Positions 17,292 through 24,750 of a stretch of 64,000 nt of DNA are shown piece after piece (the stretch's first letter is position 1; the number at the start of each line of letters is the position of its first letter). Location: assembly GCA_016125555.1 (NCBI GenBank), contig WGLN01000014.1, forward strand, positions 107,889-171,888. The letters are read 5' to 3'. The stretch comes from Porphyrobacter sp. GTDB taxonomy: Bacteria; Pseudomonadota; Alphaproteobacteria; Sphingomonadales; Sphingomonadaceae. The position numbers were made by a program, and so were the translations under genes. The notes beneath the pieces were generated by a model, which was given only the letters and a program-made list of their open reading frames with translations, was not told the DNA's origin and did no database searches.

Positions 17292-18295
17292 GCCGGCCCG
17301 GCGCGCTGGCGGCGCTGGCGGGGATCGCACTTGCCGCGAGCAGTGCCGCGCAGGCTGTCGATTACGCCGCCGAACGCGCCGCGATCGCCCGCTATCAGGA
17401 CGCCGATCAGCGGCTCCAGGACGTCGGCTGGCGGCTAGTGCGCGGCAATCGTGCCTTCTGCCCCCGGGTGATCCCCGCAATCGGTCTGCAATTGCAGGAC
17501 ATGATGAGCTACGGCGCTCCCGGCATCGCCCGCGCCGCGCTCGGCCTGAAGGGCGATTTCGCGGTCGAGACCGCCGCGCGCGGCTCGCCCGCGGCGCTTT
17601 CCGGCGCCTTCACGCGCAACCGCGAGATCGCCCTGCTGGAACGGCTCGATCCCAACGCCTGGCCCAAGGAGGAGGAGGAGGCGATGGTGTGGCATCGTCT
17701 CGTGTGGGCGCACGACCACATCGACGCGATGCTCGCGGAGCATGGCGGCATCACCATCAGCTTCGCGGATGGCGAGGCGGCGCACCTCGTCCCGGTGGAG
17801 ACCTGCGCGACCCGCTTCGAACTGATGGGTGCCGGCAAGAAGGCGGTGGCGGATGGTTCGCGGGTCGTGATCGGGATCGACTTCCCGGCCTTCGCCTACC
17901 CCGAAGAGGAGGTCTTTGCCGCGCTTGTCGCCCACGAGCTGGCGCACAATGTCCTTGGCCACGACGCCTGGCTCGATCGCAACGGGCGCAGCCGTCGCCA
18001 CGTGCGCCGCACCGAGCGCGAGGCCGACCGCCTGATCCCCTGGCTGCTCGCCAATGCCGGATATGATCCGCGCGGCGGCGTCACCTTCATGACGCGCTGG
18101 GGCAAGCGCCACGATGCCGGCTTCCTCAAGCTGCGCGACCATGACGGCTGGGACGAGCGCGCGGAGTTCATCGCCGCCGAGCTGCCGCAGATTGCGGACC
18201 TGATGGCGCGCGAGGGGCGGGCCGACTGGCGCACGCATTTCCGCCGCGAGATCGATCCCGCCGAGGGACTGGAGAAGCCCCAAGCCCCCCGCTAA
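17288..18295 (+). CDS. Exported M48-like metallopeptidase
   Basis: The 335 residues have a signal peptide ending AQA. The middle has ALVAHELAHNVLGHDAW, an HExxH zinc motif with a further downstream His, and a likely third ligand in RRTEREADRLIPWLL. Just before the site lies a PDZ-like region (TISFADGEAAHLVPVETCA). The combination resembles the M48 group with an N-terminal beta domain. The substrate is unknown. It is coupled to the DsbA-like gene by ATGA. Confidence 0.78.
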   Translation: MSRPGALAALAGIALAASSAAQAVDYAAERAAIARYQDADQRLQDVGWRLVRGNRAFCPRVIPAIGLQLQDMMSYGAPGIARAALGLKGDFAVETAARGSPAALSGAFTRNREIALLERLDPNAWPKEEEEAMVWHRLVWAHDHIDAMLAEHGGITISFADGEAAHLVPVETCATRFELMGAGKKAVADGSRVVIGIDFPAFAYPEEEVFAALVAHELAHNVLGHDAWLDRNGRSRRHVRRTEREADRLIPWLLANAGYDPRGGVTFMTRWGKRHDAGFLKLRDHDGWDERAEFIAAELPQIADLMAREGRADWRTHFRREIDPAEGLEKPQAPR

Positions 18296-18378
18296 CCGCG
18301 CCGAGCCGTGGCGGGCCAGCGGCAACGCTCGCGAATTGCCGTGCCGTTTGCGACGAAATGAGCTAGACCGCTGGGCCT

Positions 18379-19635
18379 ATGGCAGTGCTCCAGATCCAGC
18401 CGGCGCCGTTCTTCGCGAGCAAGAACCGCGCGTTCTGGAACCTCCAGCTGGCCGGCTGGGGTGCGGCTTTCCTGCTGCGCGCGGTGATCGCCTTCGTCAA
18501 CGGACAGCCCTTCGCGCTGCTCGCGCTGATCCTGGTTTCCACCATCACCGGCTTCTCGATCAGCCTGCTGCTGTCGGTGATCTACCGCGAGCTGATCCGC
18601 CAGAAGCCGCTGATCACCTGGGGAGTGACCGCGCTGGTGCTGTTCGTGGCGGTGATCCTCCACGCCTCGATCGATGCCTGGGTGCAGGGCGTCTATTACG
18701 GCGCCAGCCGCGAGACCACCTTCGCGCAGCTGGTGATCAGCCTGTCCTTCATCCCGCTCACGCTGCTGGTGGGGTGGAGCGCGCTCTACTACGCGATCAA
18801 CTTCTTCCTGACGGTGGAGCGGCAGGCCGACCGGCTCGAGCGGCTGGAGGCGCAGGCCACCGCCGCGCAGCTGGCGATGCTGCGCTACCAGCTCAATCCG
18901 CACTTCCTGTTCAACACATTGAACTCGATCAGCACGCTGGTGCTCCTGAAGCAGACCGAGCCCGCCAACGCGATGCTCACCCGCCTGTCCGGCTTCCTGC
19001 GCCACACCCTCATCGCCGAGCCCGGCAGCCAGGTCACGCTGGCGCAGGAGATCGAGACGCTGCAGCTCTATCTCGACATCGAGCGGATGCGCTTCGAGGA
19101 GCGGCTGCGCACCCATTTCGAGATCGAGGACGCCGCGCTGGGTGCGCAGCTGCCCTCCATGCTGCTGCAACCGCTGGTCGAGAACGCGATCAAGTATGCG
19201 GTCAGCCCGCAGGAGGAAGGCGCGCGCATCTCGCTCACCGCGCGGGTGATCGGCGAGCGGCTGCGCCTGACGGTCGAGGACACCGGCCCGGGCGTCGACG
19301 AGCCGCTGCTGTTCGACACGCTCGACGCCGCCGCCTCGCGCGCCGAGATGCGCGCCGGCCACGCGCCCGGCCAGCCGGTCTCGACCGGGGTGGGCCTCGC
19401 CAATATCCGCAACCGGCTGATGCAGGCCTATGGCGATGCGCAGCTGTTCGAGACCCGCTCCGAACCCGGCGGCGGGTTCACCGTGCTGATCGAGATTCCC
19501 TACGTCCGCGCCAGCGACCCCGAATTGCAGGCACCCCCGACGCCTGCCCCCGGGGGACCGACACCGACCGCCTCCCCGGGCGCGAAGGTCATCCCCCTCA
19601 CCCCCCCGCAACGAACAATCGGAAACACCGCATGA
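18379..19635 (+). CDS. LytS/AlgZ-type sensor histidine kinase
   Basis: The 418 residues contain four membrane spans (about 25-145), a short coiled coil, and the His_kinase domain with LRYQLNPHFLFNTLNSIS, where H175 is the phosphate acceptor. The ATPase motifs PLVENAIKYAV, DTGPGVDE and GVGLANIRNRL follow. A Pro-rich tail of about 35 residues ends the protein. There is no recognised sensory domain besides the membrane part. Its stop overlaps the response regulator start as ATGA. Confidence 0.93.
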   Translation: MAVLQIQPAPFFASKNRAFWNLQLAGWGAAFLLRAVIAFVNGQPFALLALILVSTITGFSISLLLSVIYRELIRQKPLITWGVTALVLFVAVILHASIDAWVQGVYYGASRETTFAQLVISLSFIPLTLLVGWSALYYAINFFLTVERQADRLERLEAQATAAQLAMLRYQLNPHFLFNTLNSISTLVLLKQTEPANAMLTRLSGFLRHTLIAEPGSQVTLAQEIETLQLYLDIERMRFEERLRTHFEIEDAALGAQLPSMLLQPLVENAIKYAVSPQEEGARISLTARVIGERLRLTVEDTGPGVDEPLLFDTLDAAASRAEMRAGHAPGQPVSTGVGLANIRNRLMQAYGDAQLFETRSEPGGGFTVLIEIPYVRASDPELQAPPTPAPGGPTPTASPGAKVIPLTPPQRTIGNTA

Positions 19636-20438
19636 CCATCAGAACGATCCTCGTCGACGACGAGAAACTTGCCATCCAGGGCCTCCAGCTGCGGCTCGAA
19701 CCCTTCGACGATGTCGAGGTCATCGACACCTGCGCCAACGGGCGCGAGGCGATCCGCAAGATCAAGACCGAGAAGCCCGACCTCGTGTTCCTCGACATCC
19801 AGATGCCCGGCTTCGACGGCTTTTCGGTCGTCAAGGGCGTGATGGACATCGAGCCGCCGCTGTTCGTCTTCGTCACCGCCTATGAGGAACACGCGATCCG
19901 CGCCTTCGAGGCCAATGCGGTGAATTACCTGATGAAGCCGGTCGACGAACAGAAGCTCGCCGACACGGTCGAGCGCGTGCGCCAGCGGCTTGCCGAAAAG
20001 AAATCGGCCGAGGATGCCGAACAGCTGCTCGACGTGCTGGCCGAAATCGCGCCCGAACGCGCCGCCGACTTCGTCGAGACCACCGCTGCCGCGACCGAGA
20101 GCGCCGACCGCTTCGAGAAGCTCATCAACGTCAAGGATCGCGGCCAGATCTTCCGCGTCGAGGTCGACACGATCGAGCATATCGAGGCCGCGGGCGATTA
20201 CATGATCATCTCCACCGGCGACAATTCGCTGGTGCTGCGCGAGACCATGAAGGACCTCGAACGCCGCCTCGATCCGCGGAAGTTCCAGCGCGTCCACCGC
20301 TCGACGATCGTCAACCTCGACCTCGTCCGGCAGGTCCGCCCGCACACCAACGGCGAATGCTTCCTGGTGCTGGACAGCGGCGCGGAGGTGAAGGTGAGCC
20401 GGTCGTATCGGGATGTGGTCGCGCGCTTCGTGCATTGA
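19632..20438 (+). CDS. LytTR family response regulator
   Basis: The 268 residues have an N-terminal receiver domain with D9, D10, phospho-acceptor D55 (FLDIQMPG), T-A after the fourth strand and K in LMKPVDE. A linker of about 45 residues follows, then a LytTR DNA-binding domain (FRVEVDTIEHIEAAGDY, RVHRSTIVNLDLV, VKVSRSYRDVV). LytTR proteins bind direct repeats in promoters. The upstream kinase is its evident partner. Targets are unknown. Confidence 0.93.
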   Translation: MTIRTILVDDEKLAIQGLQLRLEPFDDVEVIDTCANGREAIRKIKTEKPDLVFLDIQMPGFDGFSVVKGVMDIEPPLFVFVTAYEEHAIRAFEANAVNYLMKPVDEQKLADTVERVRQRLAEKKSAEDAEQLLDVLAEIAPERAADFVETTAAATESADRFEKLINVKDRGQIFRVEVDTIEHIEAAGDYMIISTGDNSLVLRETMKDLERRLDPRKFQRVHRSTIVNLDLVRQVRPHTNGECFLVLDSGAEVKVSRSYRDVVARFVH

Positions 20439-20470
20439 TTGTGCTGCGCAACCTCGGGTAGCGCTGCGCC

Positions 20471-20737
20471 ATGAAGAAAGGTCACGGCCTTAGGCGCGCG
20501 CTACCCGTTGTTGCGCGATCAGAGTTGGAGCAGCTTCCAACCGGGGCCTTGCTTGCCCGGCTAAAGCGCTTGCGCTGGTGCGAGGACGGGCCGGAATGCT
20601 CGGATCTTCTTCCGCAAGAAATTGCCTCGGTTGACGGTCAAATTCTCTTCAAATGTGATCCGCGCTGGCAGACGGCCTATTCCGACCTAAAGGAGGTCCT
20701 CGCTACCCGCGACCATGTCGAAAGAAAGATTGGCTAA
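20471..20737 (+). CDS. Small hypothetical protein overlapping nadC
   Basis: The 88 residues have no signal or membrane span. The segment LPTGALLARLKRLRWCEDGP followed by a two-cysteine turn and FKCDPRWQTAYSDLKEVLAT looks like a compact conserved domain, but I cannot name it. Third codon positions contain more A and T than neighbouring genes, which suggests a different origin. Its last 23 bases overlap the start of nadC in another frame, and the nadC ribosome site is inside it. Confidence 0.65.
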   Translation: MKKGHGLRRALPVVARSELEQLPTGALLARLKRLRWCEDGPECSDLLPQEIASVDGQILFKCDPRWQTAYSDLKEVLATRDHVERKIG

Positions 20738-21608
20738 AAGCGTGACCTTCACCCTCCCCGGCTTCGACTTGCCCAAATTCGTCCGCGCAACCCTCGCCGA
20801 AGACCTCGGCGAGGGTCTGCCCGGGGGCGGGCGGGATGTGACCTCCGAAAGCGTCATCCCCGCCGAGGCGCGCTTTACCGGGGCGATGGACAGCCGCGAT
20901 GCCATCGTGGTCGCCGGGCTGCCGCTCGCCGAAGCCTTCTTCCGGCACCTCGACCCGGAGTGCCGGATCGAGCCGCTGGTCGCGGACGGCGACCAAGTGC
21001 CCGCAGGCACTGATCTCATGCGCATCGAGGGCCGCGCGCGGGCGCTGCTGACCGCCGAACGCAGCGCGCTCAACATCGCCCAGCACCTCTCCGGCATCGC
21101 CACCATGACCCGCGCTTACGTGGACGCCATGCGGGAGGGCAGCGCCACCTGCACGCTTCTGGATACCCGCAAGACCATCCCCGGCCTCCGCTTCCTCGAG
21201 AAATACGCCACCCGCCAGGGGGGAGCGCAGAATCACCGGATGGGGCTGTGGGATGCGGCGATGATCAAGGACAACCACGTCGCGGTCGCGGGCAGCGTCG
21301 GCGAGGCGGTGCGGCGGGCGCGCGAGGCCGGCGTCGCGAAGATCATCTGCGAGGTCGACCGGCTCGACCAGATCGAACCCGCACTGGCGGCGGGCGCACA
21401 CCATCTGCTGCTCGACAACATGGACCCCGCCACCCTCGCCGAGGCGGTGCGGATGGTCGACGGGCGCGTGCCGACCGAGGCGAGCGGGGGCGTGAACCTC
21501 GACACCATCGCGGCCAAGGCGGCGAGCGGGGTGGACTACATCTCGGTGGGAAGGCTCACCCAGAGCGCGCCCGCGGCGGATATCGGGCTGGATTTCCAGC
21601 CGCTATGA
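20715..21608 (+). CDS. nadC: Nicotinate-nucleotide pyrophosphorylase (carboxylating)
   Basis: NadC (quinolinate phosphoribosyltransferase) makes nicotinate mononucleotide from quinolinate and PRPP in NAD synthesis. The 297 residues include the diagnostic blocks AERSALNIAQHLSGIAT, LDTRKTIPGLRFLEKYA, GLWDAAMIKDNHVA and VEVDRLD-type ICEVDRLDQ, with LLDNMDP and EASGGVNLDTIAAKAASGVD. These include the Arg and Lys residues that bind both substrates. An AAAGGAGGT lies about 17 bases before the ATG. nadA and nadB are not in the window. Confidence 0.96.
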   Translation: MSKERLAKSVTFTLPGFDLPKFVRATLAEDLGEGLPGGGRDVTSESVIPAEARFTGAMDSRDAIVVAGLPLAEAFFRHLDPECRIEPLVADGDQVPAGTDLMRIEGRARALLTAERSALNIAQHLSGIATMTRAYVDAMREGSATCTLLDTRKTIPGLRFLEKYATRQGGAQNHRMGLWDAAMIKDNHVAVAGSVGEAVRRAREAGVAKIICEVDRLDQIEPALAAGAHHLLLDNMDPATLAEAVRMVDGRVPTEASGGVNLDTIAAKAASGVDYISVGRLTQSAPAADIGLDFQPL

Positions 21609-22051
21609 GGCTGGCGCGCGGGCCGCGGCCGCTCGCGATCCGGGTGTTCGTCGCCGCCTTCCTCGCTGCGGCGACGATCCGGCTGGGGCAGGGGCTTGCC
21701 GATGTCGAATTGGCCGCGCTGGGGCTGGCGCGGCGCGCGCCGTGGCTGGCATGGAACCACGATACCACCATCGTCGCGCTGTCGGCGGAATTCACCATCG
21801 CGCTGATCCCGATCGCGTGGATTTATCTCTACGCTGCGCGCTTCGCCCGCTGGCTGGTGCTGGTGTTCGGCACCTTCCGCCTGTGGGCGGCGTGGCCGGG
21901 CGTGCTGCTGGCGCTGCGCGCCGGGAGCATCGCCCCGCTGCACTGGGCCGAACCGGCGCTGCTGCTGGCGGCGATGGTCAGTCTGGTGACGCCGGGGGCA
22001 CGGCGCTGGTTCGCAAAGGCGCGGGAACTCGGTCCCGAGATTTTCGAATAG
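21605..22051 (+). CDS. Small membrane protein, unknown
   Basis: The 148 residues have about four hydrophobic segments (13-30, 55-75, 78-95, 112-132) and a basic N-terminus. No family motif is recognised. Its ATG overlaps the nadC stop (ATGA), so it is coupled to nadC. A role in NAD metabolism cannot be inferred from this alone. Confidence 0.65.
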   Translation: MRLARGPRPLAIRVFVAAFLAAATIRLGQGLADVELAALGLARRAPWLAWNHDTTIVALSAEFTIALIPIAWIYLYAARFARWLVLVFGTFRLWAAWPGVLLALRAGSIAPLHWAEPALLLAAMVSLVTPGARRWFAKARELGPEIFE

Positions 22052-22108
22052 ACAGTCCGCGCCTGCCTGTTAGCGTGCCGGCCCGGCTCACACCCAAGGG
22101 GGACCCGC

Positions 22109-22543
22109 ATGCGACCGGCGTCGGTCAAAATGTTCGAGCGGCTCTATTGCGCCTCGCTGGCGCTCAGCGCCATCAACACCGCGCTCGGCTATGACGCGAC
22201 CATGGCGCAGCTCAAGGCAGACCCGGCGATCGCCGCGATGGGCATGGCGAACGCGGGGTTCTTCCTCGGCACCCTCGCGCTCGTCTATGCCGTCGCGCTG
22301 CTGCTGTGGTTCCTGACCGCACGCAGGGCGAGCAACATCGCGCGCTGGATCCTGACGCTCCTCACCGCGCTGGGCGCGCTCAGTGTCGCGTTGTCTTCGG
22401 GGAAGGTGGCAAGCGCGCAATCGCTTGCGACGCTGCTGGGCACCGCCCTGCAGATCGGTGCGATCGTCTGCCTGTTCCGGCGCGATGCCCGGGCCTGGTT
22501 CGCGGGGGATTCCGCAGGCGCCGGACCCGCCGCCATCGAATAG
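22109..22543 (+). CDS. Small membrane protein, unknown
   Basis: The 144 residues have four predicted membrane segments (about 12-30, 45-68, 78-98, 105-122). The arrangement resembles small four-helix proteins of unknown role. A GGGGGA run lies six bases before the ATG. Its start is 57 bases after the preceding membrane protein gene, and only three bases separate its stop from the RNase T2 start. I recognise no motif. Confidence 0.65.
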   Translation: MRPASVKMFERLYCASLALSAINTALGYDATMAQLKADPAIAAMGMANAGFFLGTLALVYAVALLLWFLTARRASNIARWILTLLTALGALSVALSSGKVASAQSLATLLGTALQIGAIVCLFRRDARAWFAGDSAGAGPAAIE

Positions 22544-22546
22544 GCG

Positions 22547-23251
22547 ATGCGCGCGCTCCATGTCATCGCGGCCCTTGCGGCGGTGCTGGCCCCGCTGCCG
22601 GCACAGGCGCAGGCCTACCAGTGCCAGGTGCCGCAGGTGCGCGACGTGCCGCAGATCGCCCCCGACGGTCCGCGGCGCAGTCTGCCGGTGACGGGCTACA
22701 CCCTCGCCTTGAGCTGGAGCCCCGAGTACTGCCGCACGCGCGGGCGCAGCCGCGCCGATGCCGCGCAGTGCGCCGGCGCCAACGGCAGGTTCGCGCTGGT
22801 GGTTCACGGGCTGTGGCCCGAAAGCGGTGCGCGCTCGCCGCAATGGTGCGTGGCCGAGGCTCCGCTCACCCCTGCCGACATTCGCGGGGCGATGTGCATG
22901 ATGCCTTCGCAGCGCCTCGTCGCGCGGGCCTGGGCGAAGCACGGCAGCTGCATGGTCGGCAATCCGCGCGCCTATCTGAAGATCACCCGCATCCTGTGGG
23001 AGAGCCTGCGTCTGCCCGATTACGACCGCATCAGCCGCGAGGAGGGGCTGACGGTGGGCCGCATCCGCGCAGCCTTCGCCGATGCCAATCCGGGGATTCC
23101 GCGCGGGGCTGTCGCGGTCCGGCTCAATGCGCGCGGCTGGCTCGAGGAAATCCGGCTGTGCTACGCTCGGACCTTCCGCCCCGCCCCCTGCCCGCGCGCC
23201 CGGCGCGGCGCGGCGGATACCGCCCCGGCGAAGATCTGGCGCGGGCTCTAG
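22547..23251 (+). CDS. Ribonuclease T2 family protein, exported
   Basis: The 234 residues have a signal peptide ending AQA. The first catalytic block reads LVVHGLWPE, with H87. The second reads ARAWAKHGSC, with K131 and H132. In most T2 enzymes the second block is HEWxKHGTC; here the first His and the Glu are replaced by Arg and Ala, while the Lys-His pair remains. T2 enzymes cut single-stranded RNA outside the cytosol. Six or more cysteines suit a disulfide-bonded protein. The altered block may lower or change activity. Confidence 0.87.
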   Translation: MRALHVIAALAAVLAPLPAQAQAYQCQVPQVRDVPQIAPDGPRRSLPVTGYTLALSWSPEYCRTRGRSRADAAQCAGANGRFALVVHGLWPESGARSPQWCVAEAPLTPADIRGAMCMMPSQRLVARAWAKHGSCMVGNPRAYLKITRILWESLRLPDYDRISREEGLTVGRIRAAFADANPGIPRGAVAVRLNARGWLEEIRLCYARTFRPAPCPRARRGAADTAPAKIWRGL

Positions 23252-23258
23252 CGGCGGC

Positions 23259-23495
23259 TCAGCGGTTCGCCACCAGCCATACCCGGATCGCGCTGGCGAG
23301 GCCGGGCGGGGTCGGCGACTTGATCCGCTCGGCATCGATCCGCGCGACCAGCGCGGCGACCGCCACGCCCTCGTCCTCGGCGGCGGCGCGCAGCATGTCC
23401 CAGAACAGCGGCTCGAGACTGATCGAGGTCTTGTGCCCGGCAATCGCGACCGAGCGCTTGACCGGCGGGTGATAGGCGGAAGGCGGCGGGGACAT
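23259..23495 (-). CDS. Ribbon-helix-helix domain protein (RHH_4)
   Basis: The 78 residues contain KRSVAIAGHKTSISLEPLFW followed by DMLRAAAEDEGVAVAALVAR, the RHH_4 (PF13467) pattern. It has one beta strand carrying base-contacting residues and two helices. Such proteins are usually dimeric DNA-binding regulators. The target is unknown. The stop is only seven bases from the convergent RNase T2 stop. Confidence 0.8.
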   Translation of the reverse strand: MSPPPSAYHPPVKRSVAIAGHKTSISLEPLFWDMLRAAAEDEGVAVAALVARIDAERIKSPTPPGLASAIRVWLVANR

Positions 23496-23536
23496 GACGC
23501 GCCTCTAGCACGGCGTGCGCGTCCTGTCCGCAGGCC

Positions 23537-24178
23537 TCAGCAGGTGTGCATCGCCACGCCCGCGACCGGGGTGACGTTCATGATCGCCTGTCCGCGGGTG
23601 CGGAACACCGAGATTTCGGTGAAGATATCGTCCGCGGGAAGGATTCCGGCGACGAAGCCGCGCGCGATGACCGGACGATAGGGAAAGAACACCTCGGCGA
23701 CGATCACCATCTGGTTCTGGCCGAGTTGCAGGTCGTCGGGCAGGCTGACCGAGGGGCCCTCGGCGATGTCGGGCGAGCCGGTCCATTGCCGGCCGATGCT
23801 GCTCGGGTGCGCGCCGCTGCGCAGGCAGCGCTGCCAGGCGATCTTGTTGCGGACCGCGTCTTCGGCGGGGTCGACGATCCCGACCACCGCGGTGATCGCC
23901 ACATTGCCCTCGGCGCCGAAGCCGAAGGGTTGCGCGATCTGGGGAACCGCGGCGAACAGGTCGCCGATCTGGCGTTCGTTGGGCGGCACCTGATTGCCCG
24001 CCACCTGATCGGCGAGGGTGGCGGCGATGCGCTCGGTCTTCTGCCGCGCGAGCACCACGTTGGTGAACTCGAGCCCCACCAGCCCGAAACCGAGAAACAC
24101 CGGGAGGGCATAGGCGAACTCGATCATCGCCAGCCCCCGGCGGTCGCGGCGCAGACGGGCAAGCAGCGCGCTCAGCAT
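23537..24178 (-). CDS. TadE-like pseudopilin family protein
   Basis: The 213 residues begin with a short cytosolic part and LAMIEFAYALPVFLGFGLVG, the TadE-like membrane segment with Glu at +5 of the mature start. The periplasmic part has two cysteines. TadE and TadF are minor pseudopilins cleaved by a TadV-type peptidase. It is the last gene of the TadG-TadE-TadE operon, with seven bases overlapping the gene before it. Confidence 0.85.
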   Translation of the reverse strand: MLSALLARLRRDRRGLAMIEFAYALPVFLGFGLVGLEFTNVVLARQKTERIAATLADQVAGNQVPPNERQIGDLFAAVPQIAQPFGFGAEGNVAITAVVGIVDPAEDAVRNKIAWQRCLRSGAHPSSIGRQWTGSPDIAEGPSVSLPDDLQLGQNQMVIVAEVFFPYRPVIARGFVAGILPADDIFTEISVFRTRGQAIMNVTPVAGVAMHTC

Positions 24179-24750
24179 GTCGCCTCCTTGAAGGGCTCGT
24201 TGCGCACCACGGTCTCCGCGGCGATCGGGTAGAAGCCCGCATTGCCGTTGATCCGCGCCGCGACGAAGGGGAGCAGCGAGGCGACGTTGAAGGTGGCCGA
24301 GAACTGCACGACCTCGCCGAAGCTCCCGTAATCGCCGGTGCGGCCCATGTCGGCATCCCACTGGCCGTTGCCGTTGATGTCGGTGAAGCTTTCGCCGGGA
24401 TCGAAGGCCCCGTTGCCGTCGCGGTCGTCGAAGGGTTCGGGGGTGCCGACATTGCCGAAGGCATCGCCATAGGAGCGCACGGTCAGCACCGGCGCCTCGC
24501 CATCGGCGCTCACGACCACCGCCATGCGATCGGTCAGCTCGGCCTCGATCAGCCCCGCCGCCTCGCCGGGGCATTCGGCCACGCGGGCGCGGCGCGAGGC
24601 ATCGAGGATCGCGCTTTCCAGCGTCGAGCGCGCGAAGGCGACATAGCCCAGTTCGAGCAGCGCGCAGAGCAGGAACAGCATCACCGGCGCGACGAAGGCG
24701 AACTCGATGACCGTCACCCCTGCGGCGTCGCGGGCGAGGCGCCGGATCAT
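24172..24750 (-). CDS. TadE-like protein with Asp-rich loop
   Basis: The 192 residues carry the TadE motif GVTVIEFAFVAPVMLFLLCA in the first 30 residues. The periplasmic portion contains DDRDGNGAFDPGESFTDING, which resembles calcium-binding dockerin- or EF-like loops (D-x-D-x-N-G), an unusual insertion for TadE. The ATG overlaps the TadG stop as ATGA. It probably works with the two neighbours at the cell surface. Confidence 0.85.
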   Translation of the reverse strand: MIRRLARDAAGVTVIEFAFVAPVMLFLLCALLELGYVAFARSTLESAILDASRRARVAECPGEAAGLIEAELTDRMAVVVSADGEAPVLTVRSYGDAFGNVGTPEPFDDRDGNGAFDPGESFTDINGNGQWDADMGRTGDYGSFGEVVQFSATFNVASLLPFVAARINGNAGFYPIAAETVVRNEPFKEATC

